Part shown: in pieces, positions 26,595-34,853 of the stretch | Position numbering within the stretch: the first letter of the stretch is position 1 | Layout: the number at the start of each line of letters is the position of its first letter | Origin: Paeniglutamicibacter psychrophenolicus | GTDB lineage: Bacteria; Actinomycetota; Actinomycetes; Actinomycetales; Micrococcaceae | Assembly: GCF_030812255.1 (NCBI RefSeq) | Contig: NZ_JAUSSH010000004.1 | Coordinates: 1 to 64,000 of the forward strand | Direction: 5' to 3' | Length of the DNA: 64,000 nt | Notes under the pieces: generated by a model | What the model was told of the DNA's origin: nothing | Database searches by the model: none | The model's input: only the letters and a program-made list of their open reading frames with translations | Program-made: the position numbers and the translations under genes

Positions 26595-27602
26595 TTATTG
26601 AGCCCTTGTTACGTCTTCGCCGTCGCTGAGCATGCGCAGCACCGGTTCGGCTCCGGGCCCCGGAGGCCGCACCAGGATGCCCACCGTGGCGCGCGGGCCG
26701 CCGGGCCGCACCCGGACGGTGACCTCCCCGGCCCGCGCCGCGGCCAGCACCTCGAGCACGGCCTGACCCACCCGCTCCAGGAACCCCGTATCGAGCTCCT
26801 CGTTGCGGTCATCGAGCAGCTGGACCTCCACGCCGCGCTCGCGCGCCTGCTGCGCCGCGGCCAGCAGCGGGCCGGTGGCCAGCGCCCTGCCGCGGATCTC
26901 GTCGCGCAGCCGCGCCTCGAGCATCGGCATCTCCCGCTTCTCATCCTCGGCCAGGACATGGGATTCGTCGGCGATGAGGGACAGGATTCCCCCTGCGAGC
27001 CGGCGCACGTGCCGGATCCACTGCGCGCGCGAGGCATCCAGTGCCGTCTCGGTGTCCTGCCGCAGGGCGGCCGCCGCCGCGTCGGCGGTGTACTGGGCGA
27101 TCTTCGCGTCGCTGCTGTCCAACAGGTGCGCGATGCCGCCGGCCACCGCCGTCCAGCCGAGGGTGGCGGTGGTGAACAGCAGCCCGCCGAGCACCCCGGG
27201 CGGGCCGGGGGCCGCCCACCAGATCATCGCCAGCATCTGGATGAGCACCCCGGTCCAGGCCGCAGCGGCCCGCTGGCGCAGCACCAGGATCACCAGCAGC
27301 GTGTAGCTGGAGGACAGGTTCCACAGCGCGTAGCCGTCCCAGGCGCCGGCTTGCAGGGTCCACGGGACCACCGCGTTGATGGCCGCGACGTACAGCAGCA
27401 CGGCGATGGTGCGCCAGGCGGGCAGGCACCGTCCGGCCGGGCGCAGCGCCAGGGCGATCGCCGCCGGGTACAGGGCCAGCAGCACCAGGTACGCGGCCTT
27501 CTCCTGCACCTGCCACAGGGCCAGGACCGCCAGCAGCAACTGGACCGCCACCAGCGCCAGGCACAGCAGGACCATGGTCTTCGCCGAGATCAGCCGGATC
27601 AT
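26595..27602 (-). CDS. Membrane protein with degenerate histidine-kinase-like C-terminus
   Basis: A 335-residue product. Residues 1-165 form about six transmembrane helices (MVLLCLALVAVQLLLAVLAL is the first). The soluble part starts like a HisKA_3 dimerisation helix (WIRHVRRLAGGILSLIADES) and is followed by an ATPase-like fold that lacks recognisable N and G boxes (ends in VGILVRPPGPG). I infer a pseudokinase partner of the preceding kinase. Its ATG overlaps the stop of that kinase gene by 4 bp (ATGA), so translation is coupled. It is third in the order regulator, kinase, this gene. An independent anti-kinase or sensor role is equally possible. Confidence 0.7.
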   Translation of the reverse strand: MIRLISAKTMVLLCLALVAVQLLLAVLALWQVQEKAAYLVLLALYPAAIALALRPAGRCLPAWRTIAVLLYVAAINAVVPWTLQAGAWDGYALWNLSSSYTLLVILVLRQRAAAAWTGVLIQMLAMIWWAAPGPPGVLGGLLFTTATLGWTAVAGGIAHLLDSSDAKIAQYTADAAAAALRQDTETALDASRAQWIRHVRRLAGGILSLIADESHVLAEDEKREMPMLEARLRDEIRGRALATGPLLAAAQQARERGVEVQLLDDRNEELDTGFLERVGQAVLEVLAAARAGEVTVRVRPGGPRATVGILVRPPGPGAEPVLRMLSDGEDVTRAQ

Positions 27603-28807
27603 GCCCGCTCCCCCTCCCCCGACGACGCTTCCCAGAGCAGCTGGACGGCGGTGCCGCGGCCGGGGCGCGACTCGATGCGCCCGTGCCCTCCGACCGAATC
27701 CATGCGCCCCGTGATGGACACCTTGATGCCCAGTCGACGGGCCGGGACGGCGTCCGGATCGAACCCCTTCCCGTCGTCGATGACCAGCAGGCGCACCCGG
27801 GCCCGCTCCCCATGCCCCCGGCATTCGAGGGACACCTGGCAGCGTGCGGCCGCGGCGTGTCTCCGGGCGTTGGTGACGGCCTCGGTGCAGGCCTCGAACA
27901 GCGCCCGGGCCACCTCGGCGGGGATCCCGGTGCCGTCCCCGGCCGCGGGGGCGACATCCAGGGCCATCGTGCCGTGCCCGGTGTCGTTGGCGAAGCGGAT
28001 CCGCGCCTCCAGCTCGGCGGGGGCCACGGCACGTGAACCGGGGGCCGTGCGCCCGCCGTCCTCAAGCCGTTCGATGGCGCTGCGTGCCAGCTTGGCGTTC
28101 CGCGCCCGGGAGCCGGGGGCCTGGAGCCCGGAGGCGGCCAGCAGCACCGTCATCACGCTGTCGTGCAGCAGCGCGTCGAAGCGCGCCCGTTCGCTGCGCA
28201 GCGCTCCCTGGTGCGCGGCCGCGCGGTATTCGTCCACGGCGTGCTGCGCCGCGGCATCGGAGCGCGCCGCGGCCTGGCGCAGGATGCCGATGGCCATCAC
28301 GATCACCAGGCCCATCACGGTGGCCAGCAGCGCGTCCTGCAGTGCCGTGGAAAAATCCGCGCCTCCACCGGTCGGCGAGGCCCGCACCAGGGCGAAGAGC
28401 ACGCCCAGGAGAACCGTGTAGGCGCCGGCGATCCGGGTGCCGGCGGCGTAGGCGCACCAGGCGGCACCCACATTGATCATGGCCCAGGACCAGGGCGGCC
28501 CGGAACCTTCGGGCAGCGGCGCCGGGGCGGCCAGCGGCCAGGTGGCGTATCCCAGCAGCACCAGTGCCGCGGCCGTTGCCACCAGCGCCGTGGTTTCCCT
28601 GCCGCACATGGCCAGGATGAAGGCCAGCGCGAACACGGCCAGGAAGCCGAAGAGGAACACCGCATTCCACCACCAGGCCATGAACGGCGTTTGCGCCAGC
28701 AGCGAGCCGGAGGCCTGGATGAGCAGCAGCAGCGCGAAGGCGGCGATGCCGCGGGCCATCAACCGGTGCGTGGCCGCCGCGGAGATCCCTGCCGGCCGTG
28801 GGCTCAC
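27599..28807 (-). CDS. Sensor histidine kinase (HisKA_3-like) of coupled operon
   Basis: A 402-residue kinase with about six transmembrane helices over residues 20-190, then a Ser/Ala-rich helical linker and the phosphorylation helix FDALLHDSVMTVLLAASG (His near 213). The ATPase domain has N-box ALFEACTEAVTNARRHA, G1 VIDDGKGFDPDAVP, and G2 RLGIKVSITGRMDSVGG. The GTG at 28807 is chosen because it overlaps the TGA of the regulator gene (GTGA), the standard coupled arrangement, and because the upstream in-frame residues are low-complexity. It pairs with the regulator at 28804-29490. Confidence 0.88.
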   Translation of the reverse strand: MSPRPAGISAAATHRLMARGIAAFALLLLIQASGSLLAQTPFMAWWWNAVFLFGFLAVFALAFILAMCGRETTALVATAAALVLLGYATWPLAAPAPLPEGSGPPWSWAMINVGAAWCAYAAGTRIAGAYTVLLGVLFALVRASPTGGGADFSTALQDALLATVMGLVIVMAIGILRQAAARSDAAAQHAVDEYRAAAHQGALRSERARFDALLHDSVMTVLLAASGLQAPGSRARNAKLARSAIERLEDGGRTAPGSRAVAPAELEARIRFANDTGHGTMALDVAPAAGDGTGIPAEVARALFEACTEAVTNARRHAAAARCQVSLECRGHGERARVRLLVIDDGKGFDPDAVPARRLGIKVSITGRMDSVGGHGRIESRPGRGTAVQLLWEASSGEGERA

Positions 28808-29490
28808 CGGCGGTCCCGCCGCGACAGGGGCAGCACCGGCGGCAGGATCCCGTCCTCGACGGCTCGGCGGAACAAATCGACCTTGTCCCCGGCGGGGCGC
28901 CCGGCCTGCGCGTACTTCTGCCGGATCCGCTCGATGGTCTTCTTGACGGTCTGCTCGGAGACGCCCATGCGCCGGGCCACGGAGAACTTCGCCAGCCCGT
29001 CGGCGTAGAGGCCCAGGCATTCCTGTTCCCGTTCGCCGAGGATCACCCGCACGAAGTCCTGGTCCATCTCAATCATCCGGGCCAGTTCCTGGTCGTCGAT
29101 GGTTTCCCCGGCGGCGACCAGGCGCAGCTTGGCGAAGGTCCGCTCCGGGGCGTCCGATTTCCGGGAGAACCCCAGCGCCCCGTTGGCCAGCGCGTCCTGG
29201 ACCCGGGCGACCTCGGCCACCGCCGAGTAGATCAGCACCGGGTAGCCGGCCGCGACCAGCCGGGCGACGTTGTCCCCGGGACGCGAACCGTCCTCCAACG
29301 ACAAGTCCAGGGCCACCACGTCGCAGTCCTCGGCGTCCAAGGCCAGGAATTCATCCACGGTGGCCGCGAGCCGGGTCACCGTGATGGGCGGGGAATTGAC
29401 CCGCGCATCGGCCTGGACGCGGTACGCGAACCCCTCCCGCATCAGGTCGTGGTCATCGATGAAACCGGCCCTGATCGTGTGCTGCTCCAT
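28804..29490 (-). CDS. LuxR-family response regulator of coupled operon
   Basis: A 228-residue regulator. The receiver domain has the acidic pocket IDDHD and a phospho-acceptor D62 in VVALDLSLEDG; the usual Thr/Ser is in IYSAVAEV and the Lys in FSRKSDAPE. The C-terminal HTH reads LGEREQECLGLYADGLAKF then MGVSEQTVKKTIERI, a LuxR-type recognition helix although the conserved KAH is replaced by KKT. It is first in a three-gene operon with overlaps of 4 bp at each junction, so regulator, kinase and kinase-like protein are made in a fixed ratio. The ATG at 29490 starts directly with the receiver fold. Confidence 0.88.
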   Translation of the reverse strand: MEQHTIRAGFIDDHDLMREGFAYRVQADARVNSPPITVTRLAATVDEFLALDAEDCDVVALDLSLEDGSRPGDNVARLVAAGYPVLIYSAVAEVARVQDALANGALGFSRKSDAPERTFAKLRLVAAGETIDDQELARMIEMDQDFVRVILGEREQECLGLYADGLAKFSVARRMGVSEQTVKKTIERIRQKYAQAGRPAGDKVDLFRRAVEDGILPPVLPLSRRDRR

Positions 29491-29624
29491 GCCGCCCCCT
29501 CGTTTCCCCGGCCCGCCGGGCCGGCCCCACCACGGCGTGTTGGCGCCATGAAGCCAATATAGGCGTTGGCAGGGCGTTTTCGACCCCTTCGCCGCGCGCG
29601 GGTGCCGGGGACACCGGCGCGTGG

Positions 29625-31223
29625 CTACCCGGAATGGAGCTCCGTGACGGCGCCGGTGGCGGTGTCCGCCCGGAAGCTGCGCTCCCAGGTTTTCCCGCCG
29701 GCATGCAGGGCGCAGTGCACCATTGAGTGCCCGCGGGCCACGTCGGCCTCGGTGACGGTGTATTTGGGGGTGAAATACAGGGCTGCTTCCCCGGGCGTCA
29801 CCGCCGCGGCCGGGAAGGACGCAGCCACGTCCCCGTCGAAGTTTCCGTCCAGGACCGCCTCGACGGTGTGGCCGGATGGGTTCCGGAAGCGCCCGGTGAA
29901 GGCCAGGATGTCCCCGGCCCGCAACCCCGGTGCGGCGGGCCCGTAGTTCACGTCCTGGGCCTCGCGGGTGCCCAGGACCTGGTCCCCGTCCCCGTAGCCC
30001 TGCCCGATTTCCTTCCAGGTGTGAACGCCCCACTGCGCGGGCGCCGCGGAGATGGTGTGGGATTCCCCGACGCTGCGCCAGGCTGCGGGGCGTCCCGGGG
30101 TGATCGAGCGCAGCACCAGGCAGAAGTCCCCGCCGTCGTCATCGAGGTACGCCGCGGCGGCCGCTTCCAGTGCGGCGGGGGCCAGGTGCTCCGCGGCCAG
30201 CCGGGCGAAGACGATCTCGCTGTAGCCGTTGTCCTCGTAGAGCACCCCGAGGGAACCGTCGGGCAGCAGCGCCGCTGTGGAGTACGCGCTGGATCCGCGG
30301 CGGATCGCGGCGACCGGGCGCCAGCCGGCGCCCTCGTCCCGGGACATGCTCAGCACGGTGTTGCGGCGCAGGTCGGTATCCCGGTTGTTGGTGGCCAGCA
30401 GCAGTCCCGGGCCCGCTCCCGGTGCCGGGAGCCGCAGGATGCTGCCGTTGTCGCTGGGATCGGGCAGGCTTGGCACTTCTTCCAGCGGCCCGTAGCTGTG
30501 CCCGCCGTCGGTGGAGATGGCCTGCAGCCGGGCGCCGCGGGCCCGGGAATTCAGCAGCACCCGCCCGCCGGGCAGCTCGACAACCTTGTTCTCATTGGCC
30601 TCGGTGGCGGTGGCCTGGCCGAGCGTCCAGCTCTGGCCGTGGTCGTCCGAGTAGGCGGAGGCGGCGCGGATGTTCCCGTGCAGCAGGATGACCATTTGCT
30701 GGACCAAGCGCCCGGCCCACGGCCCGTCTTGCAGCTGGATGCCTGCCCCGGCCGCGGCGAAGATCCCGGTGATGCCCTCGCGCTTGAGCGCCCCGGTCAG
30801 CCGCCGGTGGCTCCAGGATTCCCCGTCGTCATCCGAGAAGGACACATCCACGTGCTGCACCGCGTCGTCGGGTTCCAGGCCCTCGACGGCCTCGAAGAAC
30901 CCGGCATGGGTGCCGGCGGCGTGGAAGCAGAAGATGCGCCCGGTGATCTTGTCCACCAGCAGGCTGGGGTCCCCGAAGCCCTGCAGCCCGCTGCCGGTGC
31001 GGATTTCCTGCTGGGCCTCCCAGCTCGCCCCGTTGTCGAAGCTGCGGCGCAGCAGCAGGTCGATGGTGTTGGGCAGGTCATCGAGGTTGGGGCGCCCGTC
31101 GTAGGCGGCCAGGACCGTTCCGCGCGTGGACACCGCCAGCGCGGGGATCCGGTATTGGCGGTGGCCGCCGGCGCCCCGGGCGGCCAGGACCTGGTGGGAG
31201 AACGGGGAAACGTCATGGGTCAT
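29625..31223 (-). CDS. Exo-alpha-sialidase (neuraminidase, GH33-like)
   Basis: A 532-residue six-bladed propeller hydrolase that would release terminal sialic acid. The RIP motif is in HRQYRIPALAV; the Asp box (SxDxGxxW) occurs at least four times: SFDNGASW, SFSDDDGESW, AYSDDHGQSW, SRDEGAGW. The catalytic Tyr/Glu pair is plausible in LYEDNGYSEIVFARL. After residue ~370 comes an extra beta-rich, Ig-like domain of about 150 residues. No signal peptide or sortase motif is present, so the protein appears cytoplasmic, unlike most bacterial sialidases. No sialic acid catabolic genes (nanA, nanE, nanK) or importer are nearby. Confidence 0.88.
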   Translation of the reverse strand: MTHDVSPFSHQVLAARGAGGHRQYRIPALAVSTRGTVLAAYDGRPNLDDLPNTIDLLLRRSFDNGASWEAQQEIRTGSGLQGFGDPSLLVDKITGRIFCFHAAGTHAGFFEAVEGLEPDDAVQHVDVSFSDDDGESWSHRRLTGALKREGITGIFAAAGAGIQLQDGPWAGRLVQQMVILLHGNIRAASAYSDDHGQSWTLGQATATEANENKVVELPGGRVLLNSRARGARLQAISTDGGHSYGPLEEVPSLPDPSDNGSILRLPAPGAGPGLLLATNNRDTDLRRNTVLSMSRDEGAGWRPVAAIRRGSSAYSTAALLPDGSLGVLYEDNGYSEIVFARLAAEHLAPAALEAAAAAYLDDDGGDFCLVLRSITPGRPAAWRSVGESHTISAAPAQWGVHTWKEIGQGYGDGDQVLGTREAQDVNYGPAAPGLRAGDILAFTGRFRNPSGHTVEAVLDGNFDGDVAASFPAAAVTPGEAALYFTPKYTVTEADVARGHSMVHCALHAGGKTWERSFRADTATGAVTELHSG

Positions 31224-31294
31224 CCTCCATCTCTACCGCTGTCCCGCCGTCCGAACCAAGTCGGCGCATGGTGCGTTACGGGGCGGAAAATGCG

Positions 31295-31342
31295 CCGGGG
31301 GTGTGGTGCGGACCCTGACGGGTTCCGCACCACGCCCCCCGG
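31295..31342 (-). terminator. Hairpin terminator after dadA copy 2
   Basis: Left arm CCGGGGGTGTGGTGCGGA pairs, with one mismatch and one bulged base, with right arm 31324-31342 (TCCGCACCACG then CCCCCCGG). It lies 23 bp beyond the stop of the dehydrogenase, between it and the sialidase start. Confidence 0.75.
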
Positions 31343-31364
31343 TGTCGTTGCGCCGGGGCGCGGG

Positions 31365-32705
31365 TCAGCGCAGCGGATTGAAGTGCTGCATCACCGCCGG
31401 GGTCGATTCCCCGGTGATCGAGGCGGCCAGCATCTTGCCGGTCAGCGGGCCCAGCGCCACGCCCCACATGCCGTGGCCGCCGGCCACGTGCACGCGGTTC
31501 GAGCGGGTGGCCCCGATCAGCGGCAGCCCGTCGGTGGTGCAAGGCCGGGAACCGACCCATTCCTCCTGCCGGTCCTCCCAGTTGATGCCGGTGAACAGCG
31601 GGGAGGCCGCGGCGACGATGGCCTCGATGCGCTTGGGCTCCAACGGGTGGTCGGCATCGCGGAACTCCATCGTGCCGGCCACCCGGAACCTGTCGCCCAG
31701 CGGGGTGCAGGCCACGCGCTGGGCGGGGAAGTAGATCGGGTGGGTCGGCATGACCTCGGGAACCACGGTGAAGGAGTAGCCGCGGCCGGCCTGGACCACG
31801 CGCTTGACGCCGAACTTCCTCGCGAGCCTGCCCAGCCAGGCGCCGGTGGCGATGACCACCGCGTCGGCGCCCTGGGTGCGTCCGTGGACGTCGACGACCT
31901 CGACCCCGTGGGCGTGTTCGCGGATGTCGGCGACCTCGAAGTCGGTGGTGATCTGCCCGCCGCGGGCGATGACCGAGTCGGCCAGGGAGTCCATGAACTT
32001 GGGCGGGTTGATGAAACGCTGGTGGTGGATCGCGACACCGGCCTTGACGCCGTCGCCGAGGGTGGGTTCCATGGCACGGATGTCCGCGGCGTCCAGCAGG
32101 TCGAATTCGACCTGGCCGCCGGAGGCGCGGATGCCCTCGAGCTCGTGCAGCAGCCCGTCGCGGTCCTTGAGGTTCTTGAAGCCGGTCAGGAACGGTTCGG
32201 CGGGCTTGGTCGGTTCGGAAACGCCGGTGCCCAGGGTCGTGGTGCCGCCGCCGTTGCCGGGGGTGCCCCCGCCGACGGCGGCGTGGTCCCGGCCGATCCT
32301 GGTGACGGCGTTGGCCTCGGAGATCTCGTCGAAGGCGTCCAGCCCGGTGGCACCGATCTCGCTGAACACGGCCATGGCCTCGCGCCACTTGCCCGGGGTG
32401 CAGTGCCGGGCGAAGCCGAGCAGGAAGCGGATCAGCGAGGGCTTGGCCGAGAGCGGGATGTACAGCGGGGAGGCCGGATCGAACATGGTCTTCAGCCCAT
32501 AGGTGAGCACCGAGGGTTCGCTCAGCGGCAGCGTGAGGGCGGGGGTCAGCCAGCCGGCGTTGCCCCACGATGACCCGGCGGCGACGCCGTCGCGGTCCAC
32601 CACGGTGACGTTGACACCGCGTTCCTGGAGGTACCAGGCGGTGGCGAGCCCCACCATGCCCGCACCGATGACGACCACGTTTTCCGGCGTCTGCGTATTG
32701 CTCAT
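31365..32705 (-). CDS. dadA: D-amino acid dehydrogenase (DadA family), copy 2, next to xsc
   Basis: A 446-residue FAD enzyme, collinear with the product at 143-1420 (same VVIGAGMVGLATAWYL fingerprint, same GSRPCTTDGLPLIG and GGHGMWGVALGPLTGKM motifs). It carries an extra ~22-residue segment around residue 135 with a Gly/Thr-rich loop (VGGGTPGNGGGTTTLGTG), absent from copy 1. It would oxidise D-amino acids, typically D-alanine to pyruvate, at the membrane. It lies 166 bp downstream of xsc on the same strand, beyond a strong hairpin. With an alanine racemase encoded beside the taurine aminotransferase, it could regenerate pyruvate consumed in taurine deamination; that is inference. The ATG at 32705 starts just ahead of the FAD motif. 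Confidence 0.88.
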   Translation of the reverse strand: MSNTQTPENVVVIGAGMVGLATAWYLQERGVNVTVVDRDGVAAGSSWGNAGWLTPALTLPLSEPSVLTYGLKTMFDPASPLYIPLSAKPSLIRFLLGFARHCTPGKWREAMAVFSEIGATGLDAFDEISEANAVTRIGRDHAAVGGGTPGNGGGTTTLGTGVSEPTKPAEPFLTGFKNLKDRDGLLHELEGIRASGGQVEFDLLDAADIRAMEPTLGDGVKAGVAIHHQRFINPPKFMDSLADSVIARGGQITTDFEVADIREHAHGVEVVDVHGRTQGADAVVIATGAWLGRLARKFGVKRVVQAGRGYSFTVVPEVMPTHPIYFPAQRVACTPLGDRFRVAGTMEFRDADHPLEPKRIEAIVAAASPLFTGINWEDRQEEWVGSRPCTTDGLPLIGATRSNRVHVAGGHGMWGVALGPLTGKMLAASITGESTPAVMQHFNPLR

Positions 32706-32784
32706 TGTTCGCTCCAATCCTTGTGCTGTCTCCCGCGGTGCACCTCGTTGTGCGGCGGCGGAAGTGAATCTCTGGGGGATGCAA

Positions 32785-32841
32785 GCGGGGGAAGGCGAGG
32801 CAAGCGGGCACCGCGGTGCCCCCTGCCTTGCCCTCCCCCGC
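32785..32841 (-). terminator. Long GC hairpin after xsc
   Basis: Imperfect stem spanning 57 bp: GCGGGGGAAGGC and AGGCAAGCGGGCACC on the left pair with GGTGCCCCCTGCCT and GCCCTCCCCCGC on the right with a 2-nt apex. It lies 31 bp past the xsc stop and before dadA, and would end or attenuate the xsc transcript. Confidence 0.7.
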
Positions 32842-32871
32842 ATCATTGCTGCCCGGGGTTGCCTTCCGGGT

Positions 32872-34677
32872 TTAGACGTAGTCCTTGTACTTCTCCAGAT
32901 GGCGGACCGGGGTGGACAGCGCGTCGCGGCGGAACGGGTCGCCCAGCTCGCGGGTGCACATGACCTCGATGACGGTGGTCTTGCCGTCGACCATCTGGGC
33001 GTTCAGGGCTTCCTTGAGCGCGGCACCGACGTTCTCCAGCTTGTCCACCACGATGCCCTCGGCACCCATGGAACGGGCCATCTCGGCGAAAGACTCGCCG
33101 TTGTCCAGCTCCCCGGCGATGAAGCGGCGGTTGTAGAACTCGACCTGGTTCTTCTTCTCGGCGCCCCACTGGCGGTTGCGGAAGACGACCGCGGTGACCG
33201 GCAGGTCGTGGCGGACCGCGGTGAGGACCTCGCCCATGCTCATGGCCCAGGCGCCGTCGCCTGCGTAGGCGATGGCCGGGCGGTGCGGGGCCGCGGCCTT
33301 GGCGCCGATGATGGTCGGCAGCGCGTAGCCGCAGTTGCCGAAGGACATCGGGGCGAAGAAGCTGCGCGGCTTTTCGAAGCGCAGGTAGCTGTGGGCCACG
33401 GAGTTGATGTTGCCGATGTCGGTGGAGATCATCACGTCTTCCGGCATGGCGTTTTCCAGTTCGCGCAGCACCTGGCGCGGGTGCAGCCAGTTGCCTTCCT
33501 CGCCCTTGGCCTCCTCGATGACATCGAGGGAGTACTCGTCCTTCTCGTGGGTCCAGGCGGAAAGCTCCTGCTCCCAGGCGTCCTTTTCGGCCTTGATGTT
33601 CGCGGCGCGCTCGGCCTTGGTGGCGTCCGAGGCGAGCTCGGTGCCCTCGAGGCGCTTGACCAGTTCGATGGCCACGGCCTTGGCGTCGCCGGTGATGCCC
33701 ACGGAGATCTTCTTGACCAGTCCGAGCTTGGTGTGGTCCGCGTCGATCTGGATGATCTTGGCCTCGGTGGGCCAGTAGGCCTGGCCGTACTGCGGCAGGG
33801 TGCCAAACGGGCCAAGCCGGGTGCCCAGGGCGATGACGACGTCCGCCTCGGAGATCAGCTTCATGCCGGCCTTGGATCCCTGGTAGCCCAGCGGACCGGC
33901 CCAGAGCGGGTGGCTGGCGGGGAAGGAGTCGTTGTGCTGGTAGCTGTTGACCACCGGTGCGCCCAGGCGCTCGGCCAGGGCCTTGGCTTCCTCCACGCCG
34001 TCGGCCATGACCACGCCGCCGCCGGAGACGATAACCGGGTTCTTGGCGGTCTTGAGCAGCTCGATGGCCTCGTCGAGGGACTTGGTGCCGCCGGCACCGC
34101 GGTCCACGCGGCGGGGGGCCGGGATCTCGGTGATGGATTCGCCGTAGAAGTAGTCGCGCGGGATGTTCAGCTGGGTCGGGCCGTTTTCGCTCATGGCGCG
34201 GTCGAAGCAGCGGGCGGTGAATTCGGCCATGCGGTTCGGGTGGGTGACATGGCCCTGGTACTTGGTGAATTCCTGGAACATCGGCAGCTGGTTGGCTTCC
34301 TGGAAGCCGCCCAGGCCGATGGTGTTGGTTCCGGCTTCCGGGGTGATGATCACAACCGGGCTGTGGGCCCAGTAGGCGGCGGCGATGCCGGTGACGCAGT
34401 TGGAGATACCGGGGCCGTTCTGGCCGATGACCACGCCGTGGCGGCCGGAGGCACGTGCATAGCCGTCGGCCATGTGGGCGGCGCCCTGTTCGTGGACGAC
34501 CGGAACCAGGCGGATGCCGGCCGGGGCGAAGATATCCATGGCGTCCATGAAGGCAGAGCCCATGATGCCGAAGATATCGGTGACGTCGTTGGACACCAGC
34601 GTCTCAACGAAGGCTTCCGACGACGTCATCTTCTGCGCGCCCTTGACGACCTCGCGGGATGTGGCCTTTTCAGTCAT
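32872..34677 (-). CDS. xsc: Sulfoacetaldehyde acetyltransferase
   Basis: A 601-residue thiamine-diphosphate enzyme that converts sulfoacetaldehyde and phosphate to acetyl phosphate and sulfite, the desulfonation step in taurine and isethionate breakdown. The N-terminal Pyr domain has the activating Glu at E63 in VVHEQGAAHMADGYAR; the C-terminal PP domain has the ThDP motif GDGAWAMSMGE (near residue 470), ending with VVFRNRQWGAEKKNQ. The overall pattern, with IGQNGPGISN and LNIPRDYFYGE, matches Xsc rather than glyoxylate carboligase or acetolactate synthase. The ATG at 34677 has AAGGAG 8 nt upstream. It is divergent from an iclR gene, with a good promoter in the gap. The acetyl phosphate would go to the Pta encoded at 44222. 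Confidence 0.93.
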   Translation of the reverse strand: MTEKATSREVVKGAQKMTSSEAFVETLVSNDVTDIFGIMGSAFMDAMDIFAPAGIRLVPVVHEQGAAHMADGYARASGRHGVVIGQNGPGISNCVTGIAAAYWAHSPVVIITPEAGTNTIGLGGFQEANQLPMFQEFTKYQGHVTHPNRMAEFTARCFDRAMSENGPTQLNIPRDYFYGESITEIPAPRRVDRGAGGTKSLDEAIELLKTAKNPVIVSGGGVVMADGVEEAKALAERLGAPVVNSYQHNDSFPASHPLWAGPLGYQGSKAGMKLISEADVVIALGTRLGPFGTLPQYGQAYWPTEAKIIQIDADHTKLGLVKKISVGITGDAKAVAIELVKRLEGTELASDATKAERAANIKAEKDAWEQELSAWTHEKDEYSLDVIEEAKGEEGNWLHPRQVLRELENAMPEDVMISTDIGNINSVAHSYLRFEKPRSFFAPMSFGNCGYALPTIIGAKAAAPHRPAIAYAGDGAWAMSMGEVLTAVRHDLPVTAVVFRNRQWGAEKKNQVEFYNRRFIAGELDNGESFAEMARSMGAEGIVVDKLENVGAALKEALNAQMVDGKTTVIEVMCTRELGDPFRRDALSTPVRHLEKYKDYV

Positions 34678-34766
34678 TACAAGTCTCCTTCGTGGATCAA
34701 GACGTCGCAATCACGCAAAGTCTCAAAAAATGATTCGAACTGCTCCCATAAACGGGATTGATGACA

Positions 34767-34796
34767 AAGCTATGCGACCCAACTCACATCCGTCAA
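34767..34796 (-). promoter_or_regulatory. Promoter of xsc
   Basis: On the minus strand TTGACG (34796-34791), 18 bp, TAGCTT (34772-34767), close to the housekeeping consensus. It gives a leader of about 80 nt before the xsc ATG at 34677. The IclR gene diverges from the same gap. Confidence 0.6.
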
Positions 34797-34803
34797 GCCC
34801 CTA

Positions 34804-34840
34804 TTTCATTTATTCTTCGTGCTGATACGATTTAATGAAA
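34804..34840. promoter_or_regulatory. Inverted repeat over the iclR promoter
   Basis: Perfect 7-bp arms TTTCATT (34804-34810) and AATGAAA (34834-34840), 23 bp apart. A plausible -10 TACGAT (34826-34831) for iclR lies between them, so binding here would block iclR, and possibly xsc from the adjacent promoter. Confidence 0.35.
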
Positions 34841-34853
34841 CTTCGCACAACGG

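Noticed and set aside
32872-34677. Glyoxylate carboligase or acetolactate synthase
   Set aside because: Motifs and context (Pta, Tpa-like, exporter) fit Xsc; no tartronate semialdehyde reductase or ilv genes are present.
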